Shown piece after piece: positions 16,728 through 25,665 of a stretch of DNA of 64,000 bases. This DNA is from Ensifer sp. Root278. GTDB lineage: Bacteria; Pseudomonadota; Alphaproteobacteria; Rhizobiales; Rhizobiaceae. Both the position numbers and the translations under genes were made by a program. Location: NCBI RefSeq assembly GCF_001429285.1, contig NZ_LMJJ01000042.1, forward strand, positions 62,001 through 126,000, written 5' to 3'. Numbering within the stretch: position 1 is the first letter of the stretch; each line of letters begins with the position of its first letter. The notes beneath the pieces are model-generated. The model saw nothing but the letters and a program-made list of their open reading frames with translations, was not told the origin of the DNA and ran no database searches.

Positions 16728-18554
16728 TTGGCGCCCCCAATTCTGAAACTCGACGATATCTTCTTGACCTTCGGCGGCGCGCCGCTGCTTGCCGGTGCCA
16801 ATCTGCAAGTGGAACCGGGCGATCGCATCTGCCTTGTCGGGCGCAATGGCTCGGGCAAGTCGACCTTGATGAAGATCGCCGCGGGCCTTTCAGAGGCACA
16901 GTCGGGCGAGGTGTTCCGCCATCCCTCAGCGACCATCCGCTATCTCCACCAGGCGCCGGATTTCGACGGCTACGACACGGTGCAGGCCTATGCCGAAGCC
17001 GGCCTCGGACCGAGCGACGATCCCTATCGCGTCGCCTACCTGCTGCAGCATCTGGGCCTGACCGGCGAAGAAGACCCGACGCGCCTTTCGGGCGGTGAGG
17101 CGCGCCGTGCCGCACTGGCGCGCGTCATGGCGCCGGAACCTGACATCTTGCTGCTTGACGAACCGACCAACCATCTCGACCTGCCGACGATCGAATGGCT
17201 GGAAGAGGAGCTTACCCGCAGCCGTTCGGCGCTGGTGTTGATCTCGCACGACCGGCGCTTCCTGGAGAAGGTCTCGACGGCGACCGTTTGGCTCGACCGT
17301 GGCCAGTCGCGCCGGCTCGATCGCGGCTTTGGCCATTTCGAAGCCTGGCGCGACGAGGTGCTGGAGGCCGAGGAACTGGAGCAGCACAAGCTCGGCAAGG
17401 CGATCGAGCGCGAGGAGCACTGGCTGCGCTACGGCGTGACGGCGCGGCGCAAGCGCAACATGCGGCGCCTCGGCGAGTTGCAGACCATGCGCGCGGTCTA
17501 TCGCGGCCACAAGGGGCCTCAAGGCACCGTGCAGGCAACGGCAGCTGACGCCAAGGAGTCCGGCAAGCTGGTGATCGAGGCCGAAAAGGTCAGCAAGGCC
17601 TATGGTGACCGCACCATCGTCGCGCCCTTCTCGATCCGCGTCCATCGCGGTGACCGCATCGGTCTCGTCGGTCCGAACGGTGCCGGCAAGACGACGCTCC
17701 TCAAGATGTTGACCGGTCAGATCGAGCCGGACGCTGGCACGGTCAAGCTCGGCACCAACCTCGAAATGGCGACGCTCGACCAGAAGCGCGAAGACCTCAA
17801 CCTGGACGACACGCTGGCCCATTACCTGACCGACGGGCGCGGCGACAACCTGCTTGTCAACGGTGAGCAGCGCCACGTTACCGGCTACATGAAGGATTTC
17901 CTGTTCCAGCCGGAACAGGCGCGCACGCCGATCCGCGAGCTCTCGGGTGGCGAGCGCGCTCGGCTGATGCTGGCGCGCATCCTTTCGCGGGCGACCAATC
18001 TTCTGATCCTCGACGAGCCGACCAACGACCTCGACATCGAGACGCTGGACCTCTTGCAGGAGATCGTCGCCGGCTTTGCCGGAACGGTCATCCTCGTCAG
18101 CCACGACCGCGACTTTCTCGATCGTACGGTCACCTCGACGATCGCGCCGGCAAACCCGGAGGAGCCGGATGGCCGCTGGATCGAGTATGCCGGCGGCTAT
18201 TCCGACATGATGGCGCAGCGCAAGGGCGCGATTGAAGAGAAGCGCAAGGCAGAGAAGGCGGAAAAGGCCAAAGCCGACGCCGCTGCACCCGCCGCCGATG
18301 CGCCGAAGGCCGCCAAGGGCAAGCTTTCCTACAAGCAGAAATTCGCGCTCGAAAACCTGCCGAAGGAGATCGCCAAGGCAGAGGCCGATGCCGCCAAGCG
18401 CGAAGAAAAGATGGCTGATCCCAAGCTTTTCACAAAAGATCCAAACGCCTTTGCGAAGCTCGCGCAGGAACTGGAGAAGCTTCGTGCGGATCTCGCCCGC
18501 ATGGAGGAGGAATGGCTGGAGCTCGAAATGCTGCGCGAGGAGCTAGAAGGCTAG
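16728..18554 (+). CDS. ABC-F family ATPase (Uup/EttA-like)
   Basis: 608 residues with two ABC cassettes and no membrane segments. Cassette 1: GRNGSGKST near 38-46 and LSGGEARRAALARV; cassette 2: GPNGAGKTT near 315 and LSGGERARLMLARIL, each followed by LLDEPTNHLD or LDEPTNDLD. The C-terminal 90 residues are a Lys/Glu/Ala-rich coiled coil as in Uup. ABC-F proteins act on ribosomes or nucleic acids rather than in transport. The start is probably TTG 16728 (APPILKLDDIFLTFGG), 3 bp after thiN. Confidence 0.93.
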   Translation: MAPPILKLDDIFLTFGGAPLLAGANLQVEPGDRICLVGRNGSGKSTLMKIAAGLSEAQSGEVFRHPSATIRYLHQAPDFDGYDTVQAYAEAGLGPSDDPYRVAYLLQHLGLTGEEDPTRLSGGEARRAALARVMAPEPDILLLDEPTNHLDLPTIEWLEEELTRSRSALVLISHDRRFLEKVSTATVWLDRGQSRRLDRGFGHFEAWRDEVLEAEELEQHKLGKAIEREEHWLRYGVTARRKRNMRRLGELQTMRAVYRGHKGPQGTVQATAADAKESGKLVIEAEKVSKAYGDRTIVAPFSIRVHRGDRIGLVGPNGAGKTTLLKMLTGQIEPDAGTVKLGTNLEMATLDQKREDLNLDDTLAHYLTDGRGDNLLVNGEQRHVTGYMKDFLFQPEQARTPIRELSGGERARLMLARILSRATNLLILDEPTNDLDIETLDLLQEIVAGFAGTVILVSHDRDFLDRTVTSTIAPANPEEPDGRWIEYAGGYSDMMAQRKGAIEEKRKAEKAEKAKADAAAPAADAPKAAKGKLSYKQKFALENLPKEIAKAEADAAKREEKMADPKLFTKDPNAFAKLAQELEKLRADLARMEEEWLELEMLREELEG

Positions 18555-18587
18555 CCGCAACCAGGGGCGTGTTGAACGGCGTCAGGG

Positions 18588-18614
18588 GATATGATAAGAA
18601 AAACTTATTATATC
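18588..18614. promoter_or_regulatory. Inverted repeat upstream of marR-type gene, likely operator
   Basis: GATATGATAAG (18588-18598) and CTTATTATATC (18604-18614) are inverted with one mismatch around AAAAA. MarR proteins bind such AT-rich palindromes, and the site is 18 bp before the MarR start, so autoregulation is likely. Confidence 0.55.
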
Positions 18615-18631
18615 ATTTGTGAACGATCCTG

Positions 18632-19135
18632 ATGCCCTTCAAACTTGAATCCGAAACCATCGGAATGCTGCTCACGGACGTCTCGCGCCTTTTGCGCGGG
18701 GCTTTCGACCGCAAGGTCAATGCCATGGATCTGGGCATCACGCCCGGCGAGGCGCGCACGCTGATCCAGGTGGTGCTGAAAGAGGGCATCAAGCAGGCCG
18801 AGATCGCCACCCGCATGGGCATCGAGCCGATGACGCTTTCGGCCTATCTCGACCGGCTGGAGGCGATGGGCCTTGTTGCCCGCGTGCCGGATCCGGCGGA
18901 TCGCCGCGCCAAAAACGTCGCCATCACCGAGAAGGCAGGTCCGCTGCTCACCGAGCTGATGACGGGGCTCAGGGAGATGATGAACGCCTATACCGCGGGG
19001 CTCGACGAGGCGACGCGCGAGGTTCTCTGCGCCAACTTGCGCATCCTGCGCGACAACTTGCGTGAGCTTGATCCGTGTCTCGCCGGCAAGGAAGCTGGCG
19101 AGAAGTCAGAGGGCGAGTCCGGAGCCTCGCAATGA
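18632..19135 (+). CDS. MarR-family transcriptional regulator
   Basis: 167 residues. The winged helix covers about 30-100: DLGITPGEARTLIQVVLKEG, then QAEIATRMGIEPMTLSAYLDRLEAMGLVARVPDPADRRAKNV, the typical MarR recognition helix and wing. Its stop overlaps the start of an MFS drug exporter (ATGA), so it most likely represses that exporter and itself, with release by the exported compound. Ligand unknown. Confidence 0.92.
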   Translation: MPFKLESETIGMLLTDVSRLLRGAFDRKVNAMDLGITPGEARTLIQVVLKEGIKQAEIATRMGIEPMTLSAYLDRLEAMGLVARVPDPADRRAKNVAITEKAGPLLTELMTGLREMMNAYTAGLDEATREVLCANLRILRDNLRELDPCLAGKEAGEKSEGESGASQ

Positions 19136-20370
19136 CGCGTCGCATGAGCGAGCGGCGCACGAGTATCATCGGGGCCTTCCTGGTGGCGCTCGGGCCTGTA
19201 TCCATGGCGCTCTATACGCCGGCCATGCCGGACCTGGTGCGGGCGTTTTCGTCGAGCGAGGCGGCGATCAAGATGACGCTGTCGCTCTATTTCGCCGGCT
19301 TCGCCTTTGCCCAGCTCGTTTCCGGCACGCTGTCCGACGTCATCGGGCGCCGCCGCGCGACGCTGATCTTCATGGCGATCTATCTCGTCGGCAGCCTGAT
19401 GGCGGCCTTTGCGCCTTCCGTTGCGGTGCTGCTTGCCGGGCGCCTGGTACAGGGTATCGGTGCTTCCGTCGGCATGACGGTGGCGCGCGCGATCGTGCGC
19501 GACCAGTTCACCGGCACCGAAGCGGCGCGGATCATGAACATGATCGGCATGATGCTAGCGCTGGGGCCAGCCTTGTCGCCGACCCTCGGCGGCCTGGCGC
19601 TCGGCCTTTTCGGCTGGCAGTCGATCTTCTTGCTGATGGTCGGCTTTGCCGCGATGGCTTGCATCACCGTGCAGTTCTTCATGGCCGAGACGGCGACGCC
19701 CGATCCGAGCAAGGGCCACCTAAGGCCGATCCTTGCGGCCTATCGCAGGCTGGTGAGCGACAGCCGTTTCATCTCCTCGACGCTCGTCATCGGCGGAGCT
19801 GTCGGCGCGCTCTATGCCTGGGCGACGATGCTGCCTTTCGTGCTGATCAACGAAGTCGGCCTGACGCCCACCGAGTTCGGCGTCGGCATGCTGATGCAGT
19901 CAGGCCTGTTCTTCTCGGGAACGGTGGTTGTGCGGCTCTTGATGCGTCGTTTCACACCGCAGGCGCTGGTACCGGCCGGCCTCGTCTTCATCGGTCTCGC
20001 CAGCCTGATCCTTGCTTACAGCATGCATGCACTTGCGCCGAGTTTCCTCTCGGTCATGCTGCCGATTGGCATCTATGCCTTCGGCATCGCCTTCGTCATG
20101 CCCTACATGATGACGGCGGCGATGGCGCCCTTTCCCGATATCGCCGGCACGGCATCCGCGATGATGGGCTTCGTCCAGATGGGCTCAGGCCTGCTCGGTG
20201 GGGCGATCGCCGCTGCCGTCGGTGTCCCGGTGCTTGCGCTTGGCACGATCATTCCGAGCTTTGGCGTCGTCTCTATCCTCAGCTATCTCTGGTATCGCCG
20301 GACGGTTCGGTTGAAGCTGCTGGCCCCGGCCGTTGACCGCGAGGATCCGCTGCCGGAGGCGGCGGAGTAA
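19132..20370 (+). CDS. MFS multidrug transporter, Bcr/CflA type
   Basis: 412 residues and twelve hydrophobic segments. The start MTRRMSERRTSIIGAFLVAL, ALYTPAMPDLVRAF, and the loop GTLSDVIGRRRATL (motif A) are typical of Bcr/CflA exporters. It is a proton-driven inner-membrane efflux pump. ATG 19132 overlaps the MarR stop at 19133-19135. Substrate cannot be predicted. It converges with argG across a shared terminator. Confidence 0.93.
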   Translation: MTRRMSERRTSIIGAFLVALGPVSMALYTPAMPDLVRAFSSSEAAIKMTLSLYFAGFAFAQLVSGTLSDVIGRRRATLIFMAIYLVGSLMAAFAPSVAVLLAGRLVQGIGASVGMTVARAIVRDQFTGTEAARIMNMIGMMLALGPALSPTLGGLALGLFGWQSIFLLMVGFAAMACITVQFFMAETATPDPSKGHLRPILAAYRRLVSDSRFISSTLVIGGAVGALYAWATMLPFVLINEVGLTPTEFGVGMLMQSGLFFSGTVVVRLLMRRFTPQALVPAGLVFIGLASLILAYSMHALAPSFLSVMLPIGIYAFGIAFVMPYMMTAAMAPFPDIAGTASAMMGFVQMGSGLLGGAIAAAVGVPVLALGTIIPSFGVVSILSYLWYRRTVRLKLLAPAVDREDPLPEAAE

Positions 20371-20372
20371 CG

Positions 20373-20409
20373 GAAAAAAAAGCCTCCGCGAACGGATCGC
20401 GGAGGTTTT
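20373..20409. terminator. Bidirectional terminator between MFS gene and argG
   Basis: CCTCCGCG (20383-20390) and CGCGGAGG (20398-20405) with a 7-base loop, flanked by A8 on the left and TTTT on the right. It serves both convergent genes and is stronger for argG, which gains eight U residues. Confidence 0.88.
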
Positions 20410-20429
20410 GTCTTTCGGCGCTTACCGAC

Positions 20430-21647
20430 TTAGCGGTTGCGCGCAGCCAACGTGCGCAGGCGCAGCGCGTTGAGCTTGATGAAGCCGGCCGCATCCTTCT
20501 GGTCGTAGGCGCCCTGGTCGTCCTCGAAGGTAACGAGTTTGTCGGAATAGAGCGACTTGTCGCTTTCGCGGCCGATGGTCATGACGTTGCCCTTGTAGAG
20601 CTTCAGCGTCACTTCGCCTTCGACATGCTCTTGGCTCTTGTCGATCGCTGCCTGCAGCATCTCGCGCTCCGGCGAGAACCAGAAGCCGTAGTAGATCAGC
20701 TCGGCATAACGCGGCATCAGCTCGTCCTTGAGGTGGGCAGCACCCCGGTCGAGCGTGATCGATTCGATCGCGCGGTGAGCGGCAAGCAGGATCGTGCCGC
20801 CGGGGGTCTCATAGACGCCGCGCGACTTCATGCCGACGAAGCGGTTTTCGACGAGGTCGAGGCGGCCGATGCCGTTGTCGCGGCCGTACTCGTTGAGCTT
20901 GGCAAGCAGAGAGGCGGGCGACAGGCGCACGCCGTTGATCGAGACGGCGTCACCACGCTCGAACCCGATCTTGATGACGGTCGCCTGGTCCGGGGCCGCT
21001 TCCGGCGAGATCGTGCGCATATGCACGTACTCGGGAGCTTCCTGGGCCGGATCTTCGAGAACCTTGCCCTCGGACGAGGAGTGCAAAAGGTTGGCGTCGA
21101 CGGAGAACGGCGCCTCGCCCTTTTTGTCCTTGGCAACCGGGATCTGGTGCTTCTCTGCGAATTCGAGCAGGTCGGTGCGGCTCTTGAACGACCAGTCGCG
21201 CCAGGGAGCGATGATCTTGATGTCGGGGTTCAGAGCATAGGCCGAAAGCTCGAAGCGAACCTGGTCGTTGCCCTTGCCGGTGGCGCCATGGGCGATGGCA
21301 TCGGCGCCTGTCTTCTTGGCGATGTCGATCAGGTGCTTGGAAATCAGCGGGCGGGCGATCGAGGTGCCGAGCAGGTAGACGCCTTCATAGACGGCGTTGG
21401 CGCGGAACATCGGGAAGACGAAATCCTTGACGAATTCCTCGCGGACGTCCTCGATGTAGATCTCCTTGATGCCGAGCATTTCGGCCTTCTTGCGCGCCGG
21501 CTCGAGCTCTTCGCCCTGGCCGAGGTCAGCGGTGAAGGTGACGACTTCCGCGCCGAGTTCGGTCTGCAGCCACTTCAGGATAATCGAGGTGTCGAGACCG
21601 CCCGAATAGGCGAGAACGACCTTTTTCACGTCTTTATGCGATGCCAT
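20430..21647 (-). CDS. argG: Argininosuccinate synthase
   Basis: 405 residues; joins citrulline and aspartate with ATP in arginine synthesis. The N-terminal pyrophosphatase motif [19 protein letters not shown] is at about 8-26; [13 protein letters not shown] and [14 protein letters not shown] are further family signatures. ATG 21647 (MASHKDVKK) is the canonical start. Monocistronic. Confidence 0.97.
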   Translation of the reverse strand: MASHKDVKKVVLAYSGGLDTSIILKWLQTELGAEVVTFTADLGQGEELEPARKKAEMLGIKEIYIEDVREEFVKDFVFPMFRANAVYEGVYLLGTSIARPLISKHLIDIAKKTGADAIAHGATGKGNDQVRFELSAYALNPDIKIIAPWRDWSFKSRTDLLEFAEKHQIPVAKDKKGEAPFSVDANLLHSSSEGKVLEDPAQEAPEYVHMRTISPEAAPDQATVIKIGFERGDAVSINGVRLSPASLLAKLNEYGRDNGIGRLDLVENRFVGMKSRGVYETPGGTILLAAHRAIESITLDRGAAHLKDELMPRYAELIYYGFWFSPEREMLQAAIDKSQEHVEGEVTLKLYKGNVMTIGRESDKSLYSDKLVTFEDDQGAYDQKDAAGFIKLNALRLRTLAARNR

Positions 21648-21818
21648 GGTTTCCGTCCGTCTGGTCTTGGGGAGGGCGGCGATGCCGCGTGCAAATCTGC
21701 GGCACTTTAGCCAGAACCTGCGGCGATACAAGCGCTAGAACGCGCCATGGCGCGAATCCGCTGGCAAAAGCGAAGGCGTGGCGTTAGAGGGGGCGATCTT
21801 GCCCCGAGGTGACTGACG

Positions 21819-22460
21819 ATGGACTTCATTCCTGGCCTGCCGACCCTCGCCACCTTCGCCGCCGCAACGCTGCTTCTGGCGGCGACGCCCGGCCCGGACA
21901 TGACGCTTTCGATCAGCCGGGCTCTGGCTCAGGGCAAGAAGGCGGCACTCTTCGTGGTGCTCGGCACCAGCTTCGGCATCGTCGTGCATACGCTTCTCGT
22001 CGCCTTCGGCATTTCGGCGCTGATCACCGCTTCGCCCACCGCCTTCACCATCCTCAAGACCGGTGGTGCCGCCTATCTTCTGTGGCTTGCGGTGCAGGCG
22101 ATCCGCTTTGGTTCGAGCATTTCCGTTCAGAAGGTCGAGGTCACGGAGGGCACCGCGCTTGCCAACATTTCGGCCGGCTTCTGGGTGAATCTGCTCAATC
22201 CCAAGGTCATCATCTTCTTCATGACCTTCCTGCCGCAATTCGTCAGCGCTGACGACCCGTCGGTCACCGGAAAACTCTTGTTCCTCGGGCTGTTCTTCAT
22301 CACCATCGGCATGCCGGTCAACATGCTGGTAGTCTTCACCGCCGACTGGCTGGCCTCCTGGCTGCAGCGCAACAAAGGCGTGATGCGGGCGCTCGATTTC
22401 AGCTTCGCCGGCGTCTTCTCGGTCTTCGCGGTGAAGATCTTCATGACGACGGCGCGGTAA
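21819..22460 (+). CDS. LysE/RhtB-family amino-acid exporter
   Basis: 213 residues with about six membrane segments. The N-terminal ATPGPDMTLSISRALAQGKKAAL is the family signature, and FWVNLLNPKVIIFFMTFLPQFV the second. Members export lysine, threonine, homoserine or related compounds; which one is unknown here. The start has GAGGTGA upstream. Confidence 0.9.
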   Translation: MDFIPGLPTLATFAAATLLLAATPGPDMTLSISRALAQGKKAALFVVLGTSFGIVVHTLLVAFGISALITASPTAFTILKTGGAAYLLWLAVQAIRFGSSISVQKVEVTEGTALANISAGFWVNLLNPKVIIFFMTFLPQFVSADDPSVTGKLLFLGLFFITIGMPVNMLVVFTADWLASWLQRNKGVMRALDFSFAGVFSVFAVKIFMTTAR

Positions 22461-22473
22461 GCGGACAGTTTCG

Positions 22474-22666
22474 CCCCTCATCTGCCTGCCGGCATCTTCT
22501 CCCCGCATGCGGGGAGAAGAGACCAGGCGGTTATCGCTCGGCCCGCTCACCCGTCGAGGTAAGAGATAACATGTCTTCGCAAAGGCTGGCGTAGTTTGCC
22601 CACGGTGCAGCACGCGTTCTTCTCCCCGTCCTTACGGGGAGAAGATGCCGGCAGGCAGATGAGGGG
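22474..22666. repeat. 193-bp palindromic element with perfect 32-bp terminal inverted repeats
   Basis: The left arm 22474-22505 and right arm 22635-22666 are exact reverse complements (CCCCTCATCTGCCTGCCGGC... on the left). Each arm also contains a smaller hairpin (CTTCTCCCCG with CGGGGAGAAG). The middle has no reading frame of note. It fills the gap between the convergent LysE and ABC ATPase genes and could terminate both. Confidence 0.9.
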
Positions 22667-22679
22667 CAGGCTGAGCGGA

Positions 22680-23474
22680 TCAGCCGATCAGCAGGGCGTC
22701 ATCGTCGAGCGTCTGGCCGCGGATGCGGCGGAACATGGCGATGAGGTCCTCGACCTGCAACTCCTTGCGGCTGTCGCCGGCGACGTCGAGCACGATCTCG
22801 CCGCCATGCAGCATGATGGTGCGGTGGCCGTAATCGAGCGCCTGGCGCATCGAGTGGGTGACCATCATCGTCGTCAGCTTGCGCTCCGAGACGATCTTCT
22901 GGGTGAGGTTCATCACGAATTCGGCCATGCCCGGGTCGAGCGCTGCGGTGTGCTCATCGAGCAGCAGCACTTCGGAACCCGCGAGCGTCGCCATGACCAG
23001 TGAAACCGCCTGGCGCTGGCCGCCGGAGAGCAGATCCATGCGATCGCCCATGCGGTTTTCGAGGCCGAGATTGAGCTCGGCGATGCGCTCGCGGAAATGC
23101 TCACGGCGCTTGGGGCCGAGTGCTGCGGCAAGACCGCGCGCCTCGCCACGCTTGGCGGCAAGCGCCAGGTTTTCCTCGATGGAGAGAGCGCCGCAGCTGC
23201 CGGTCAGCGGATCCTGAAAGACACGGGCGACGAGGCCGGCGCGGGCGGCGGTGCCCTTGCGGCTGACATCGGTCTTCCCGATCATCACCTGGCCTTCGCT
23301 CGGCAGCACGTCGCCGGCGAGCACGCCGAGCAACGTCGACTTGCCGGCGCCGTTGGAGCCGATGACGGTGACGAAGGAGCCTTGTTCGATCGTCAGGCTG
23401 ACGCCGTTCAGCGCCTGCTTCTGCAGCGGGGTTCCCTTGCCGAAGATGACCTGGATGTTGTTGACGCTGATCAT
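22680..23474 (-). CDS. ABC transporter ATP-binding protein (third gene of TrpXYZ-like importer)
   Basis: 264 residues: Walker A GSNGAGKST near 39-47, signature LSGGQRQAVSLVMA, Walker B VLLLDEHTAALDP (with His in place of the usual Pro, as often seen in this subfamily). Works with the permease and binding protein upstream. Starts with a 4-bp ATGA overlap with the permease gene. Substrate unknown. Confidence 0.9.
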   Translation of the reverse strand: MISVNNIQVIFGKGTPLQKQALNGVSLTIEQGSFVTVIGSNGAGKSTLLGVLAGDVLPSEGQVMIGKTDVSRKGTAARAGLVARVFQDPLTGSCGALSIEENLALAAKRGEARGLAAALGPKRREHFRERIAELNLGLENRMGDRMDLLSGGQRQAVSLVMATLAGSEVLLLDEHTAALDPGMAEFVMNLTQKIVSERKLTTMMVTHSMRQALDYGHRTIMLHGGEIVLDVAGDSRKELQVEDLIAMFRRIRGQTLDDDALLIG

Positions 23475-24349
23475 GCCGCACCTCCACGACGCAGGCGGGG
23501 AAGGACGAGGGCGAAGGTGACGAGCGCGGCGGTGACGAAGTTAAGGTCGGAGGCCTGCAGCCCGAGCATGTCGGTCGACAGCGCCAGCTGGATGGCGATG
23601 CGGTAGAGGATCGAGCCGAGCACGCAGCCGATCAGTGCGATCAGGATGCCGCGCGCGCCGAGCAGCGTCTCGCCGATAATGACGGCGGCAAGGCCGACGA
23701 CGATGGTGCCGACGCCCGAGGTGACATCGGCGAAACCGTTGGTCTGGGCAAAGAGCGCACCGCCGAAGGCGACGAGTGCGTTGGAGATCGCCATGCCGAG
23801 ATAGATCTGGCGGTTGGTGTCGACCCCTTGTGCGCGGGCCATGCGGGCATTGGCGCCGGTGGCGCGCATCGCGAGACCGGCATCGCTCTCAAGGAAGCGC
23901 CAGACGACAATGACGGCGATGACGACGAGCACGCCGATGAACAGCGGCCGGACGTAGAAATCACGAAGACCGAGACCGTAGAAGGGCGACAGCATCGTGT
24001 CGGCATTGATCAGCGCGACGTTCGGCTTGCCCATCACGCGAAGGTTGACCGAGAAGAGCGCGATCATCGTCAGGATCGAGGCGAGCAGGTTGAGGATCTT
24101 GAAGCGCACGTTGAGCATCGCCGTGACGATGCCGGCGGCAGCCCCCGCGACCATCGCCACGCACGCGGCAAGCCACGGGTTGACGCCGGCAATGATCAGC
24201 ACGGCGGTGACGGCGGCGCCCAGCGGAAACGATCCGTCGACGGTCAGGTCGGGGAAATCGAGTACCCGGAATGCAAGAAAGACGCCGACGGCAACAAAGG
24301 CGTAGACCAGCCCCAGTTCCACGGCTCCCCAGAAAGCGATTAGACTCAA
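23471..24349 (-). CDS. ABC transporter permease (TrpY-like)
   Basis: 292 residues with about eight to nine membrane segments, of the branched-chain permease-like family. The start MSLIAFWGAVELGLVYAFVA and the segment FPDLTVDGSFPLGAAVTAVL are typical of permeases paired with ABC-sub-bind (DUF534-type) binding proteins. It lies in order binding protein - permease - ATPase, with a 219-bp gap after the binding protein. Confidence 0.9.
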   Translation of the reverse strand: MSLIAFWGAVELGLVYAFVAVGVFLAFRVLDFPDLTVDGSFPLGAAVTAVLIIAGVNPWLAACVAMVAGAAAGIVTAMLNVRFKILNLLASILTMIALFSVNLRVMGKPNVALINADTMLSPFYGLGLRDFYVRPLFIGVLVVIAVIVVWRFLESDAGLAMRATGANARMARAQGVDTNRQIYLGMAISNALVAFGGALFAQTNGFADVTSGVGTIVVGLAAVIIGETLLGARGILIALIGCVLGSILYRIAIQLALSTDMLGLQASDLNFVTAALVTFALVLPRLRRGGAA

Positions 24350-24568
24350 CCCCAGACCCTCTTTTCTACGTGTCGCGCGTGGTTGTCCTTATGGGCGCGA
24401 CGCTCCCGCCTGGCACATGGGGCCATCTGTGGCCGGGCGCATGTGCGGCTTAGAACTTCGGAGCGGCCCCTCAATCCCAAGGATGCAGGCCCCTCATAGC
24501 GAACCGCCCCCGTATGGAACGGAGGCGGGCAAAACGCAACAAACTTGAACCTGAAAAGGCCGAAAGCC

Positions 24569-25522
24569 TTATTCAACGACGCGCGTTGCGCGCTTTACGA
24601 CACTTTCCGGAAGGGTGACGCCCATTTTCTCGGCGGCCTTCTTGTTGATCACCAGGTCGGAACCGGCGGCGACCTTCACGGCGATGTCACCCGGGTTTTC
24701 GCCCTTGAGGATGCGCACGACCACGTCGCCGGTCTGCTTGCCGACGTCGTAGTAGTTGAAGCCGAGGGCTGCGAGCGAGCCGCGGGCAACCGAATCCGTG
24801 TCGGCGGTGAAGAGCGGCAGCTTGGCTTCTTCAGCCACAGCCACGGCGCCTTCCAGCGCGGAGATGATCGTGTTGTCGGTGGGCACGTAGATCGCGTCGG
24901 CGCGGCCGACGAGGGCGCGGGCAGCACCCTGGACTTCGGCCGACTTGGTGGCGGCGGATTCGACGACGGTCAGGCCGGCCTTTTCGGCTTCGGTCTTGAG
25001 AACTGCAAGCAGCGAAACGGAGTTGGCTTCACCGGAATTGTAGAGATAGCCGATCGACTTGGCGTTCGGCAGGATCTCCTTGATCAGCGCCACGTGTTCG
25101 GCAACCGGCGACATGTCCGAGAGGCCGGTGACGTTGCCGCCGGGCTTTTCCATGTCCTTGACGAGCTGGGCGCCGAGCGGGTCGGAAACGGCGGTGAAGA
25201 CGACCGGGATGTCGCGGGTCGAGGAAACGACCGCCTGGGCGGACGGCGTCGAGATCGGCACGATCACGTTCGGTGCCTCGCCGGCGAACTGGCGGGCGAT
25301 CTGCGCAGCGGTTGCCGGGTTGCCCTGGGCCGACTCGTAGATGAACTTGAGGTTCTCGCCTTCCTTGTAGCCGGCGGAGGCCAGCGCATCCTTCACGCCG
25401 TCGCGGGCGGCATCGAGCGCCGGATGCTCGACGATCGCGGTTACGGCGACGGTCACCTCATCGGCACGGGCGGGCAGGGTGAATGCCACCGTGGCGGCAA
25501 GGGCGATGAGAAGTGAGCGCAT
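24569..25522 (-). CDS. ABC transporter substrate-binding protein (TrpX-like)
   Basis: 317 residues with a signal peptide (MRSLLIALAATVAFTLPARA, cleaved before DEVTVAV). The mature chain is the two-lobe ABC-sub-bind fold (IVEHPALDAARDGVKDAL, PISTPSAQAVVSS, VPTDNTIISALEGAV). In Firmicutes members of this family import tryptophan under T-box or TRAP control; no such regulator is seen here, so the ligand is open. Confidence 0.9.
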   Translation of the reverse strand: MRSLLIALAATVAFTLPARADEVTVAVTAIVEHPALDAARDGVKDALASAGYKEGENLKFIYESAQGNPATAAQIARQFAGEAPNVIVPISTPSAQAVVSSTRDIPVVFTAVSDPLGAQLVKDMEKPGGNVTGLSDMSPVAEHVALIKEILPNAKSIGYLYNSGEANSVSLLAVLKTEAEKAGLTVVESAATKSAEVQGAARALVGRADAIYVPTDNTIISALEGAVAVAEEAKLPLFTADTDSVARGSLAALGFNYYDVGKQTGDVVVRILKGENPGDIAVKVAAGSDLVINKKAAEKMGVTLPESVVKRATRVVE

Positions 25523-25636
25523 GGGTTGTCCTCCAATTGATTTCCCGCTTTCTTAGGAAACCGGTGACATGAAATCAATCGATAGGAACTGCATCACCCA
25601 TCAAAGTTCTTCATCGATCCCGGCGAGCCGGGACCG

Positions 25637-25661
25637 GAAAACCGCCGCGGGGCAGGCGGTT
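25637..25661 (-). terminator. Terminator after rlmN
   Basis: AACCGCC/GGCGGTT stem (25640-25646 and 25655-25661) with an 8-base loop; on the minus strand it is followed by TTCC, so the T-run is short. It lies 5 bp past the rlmN stop. Confidence 0.55.
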
Positions 25662-25665
25662 CGTC

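Noticed and set aside
22474-22666. Possible CRISPR-like repeat pair
   Set aside because: Only two arms, inverted rather than direct, and no spacer array or cas genes.
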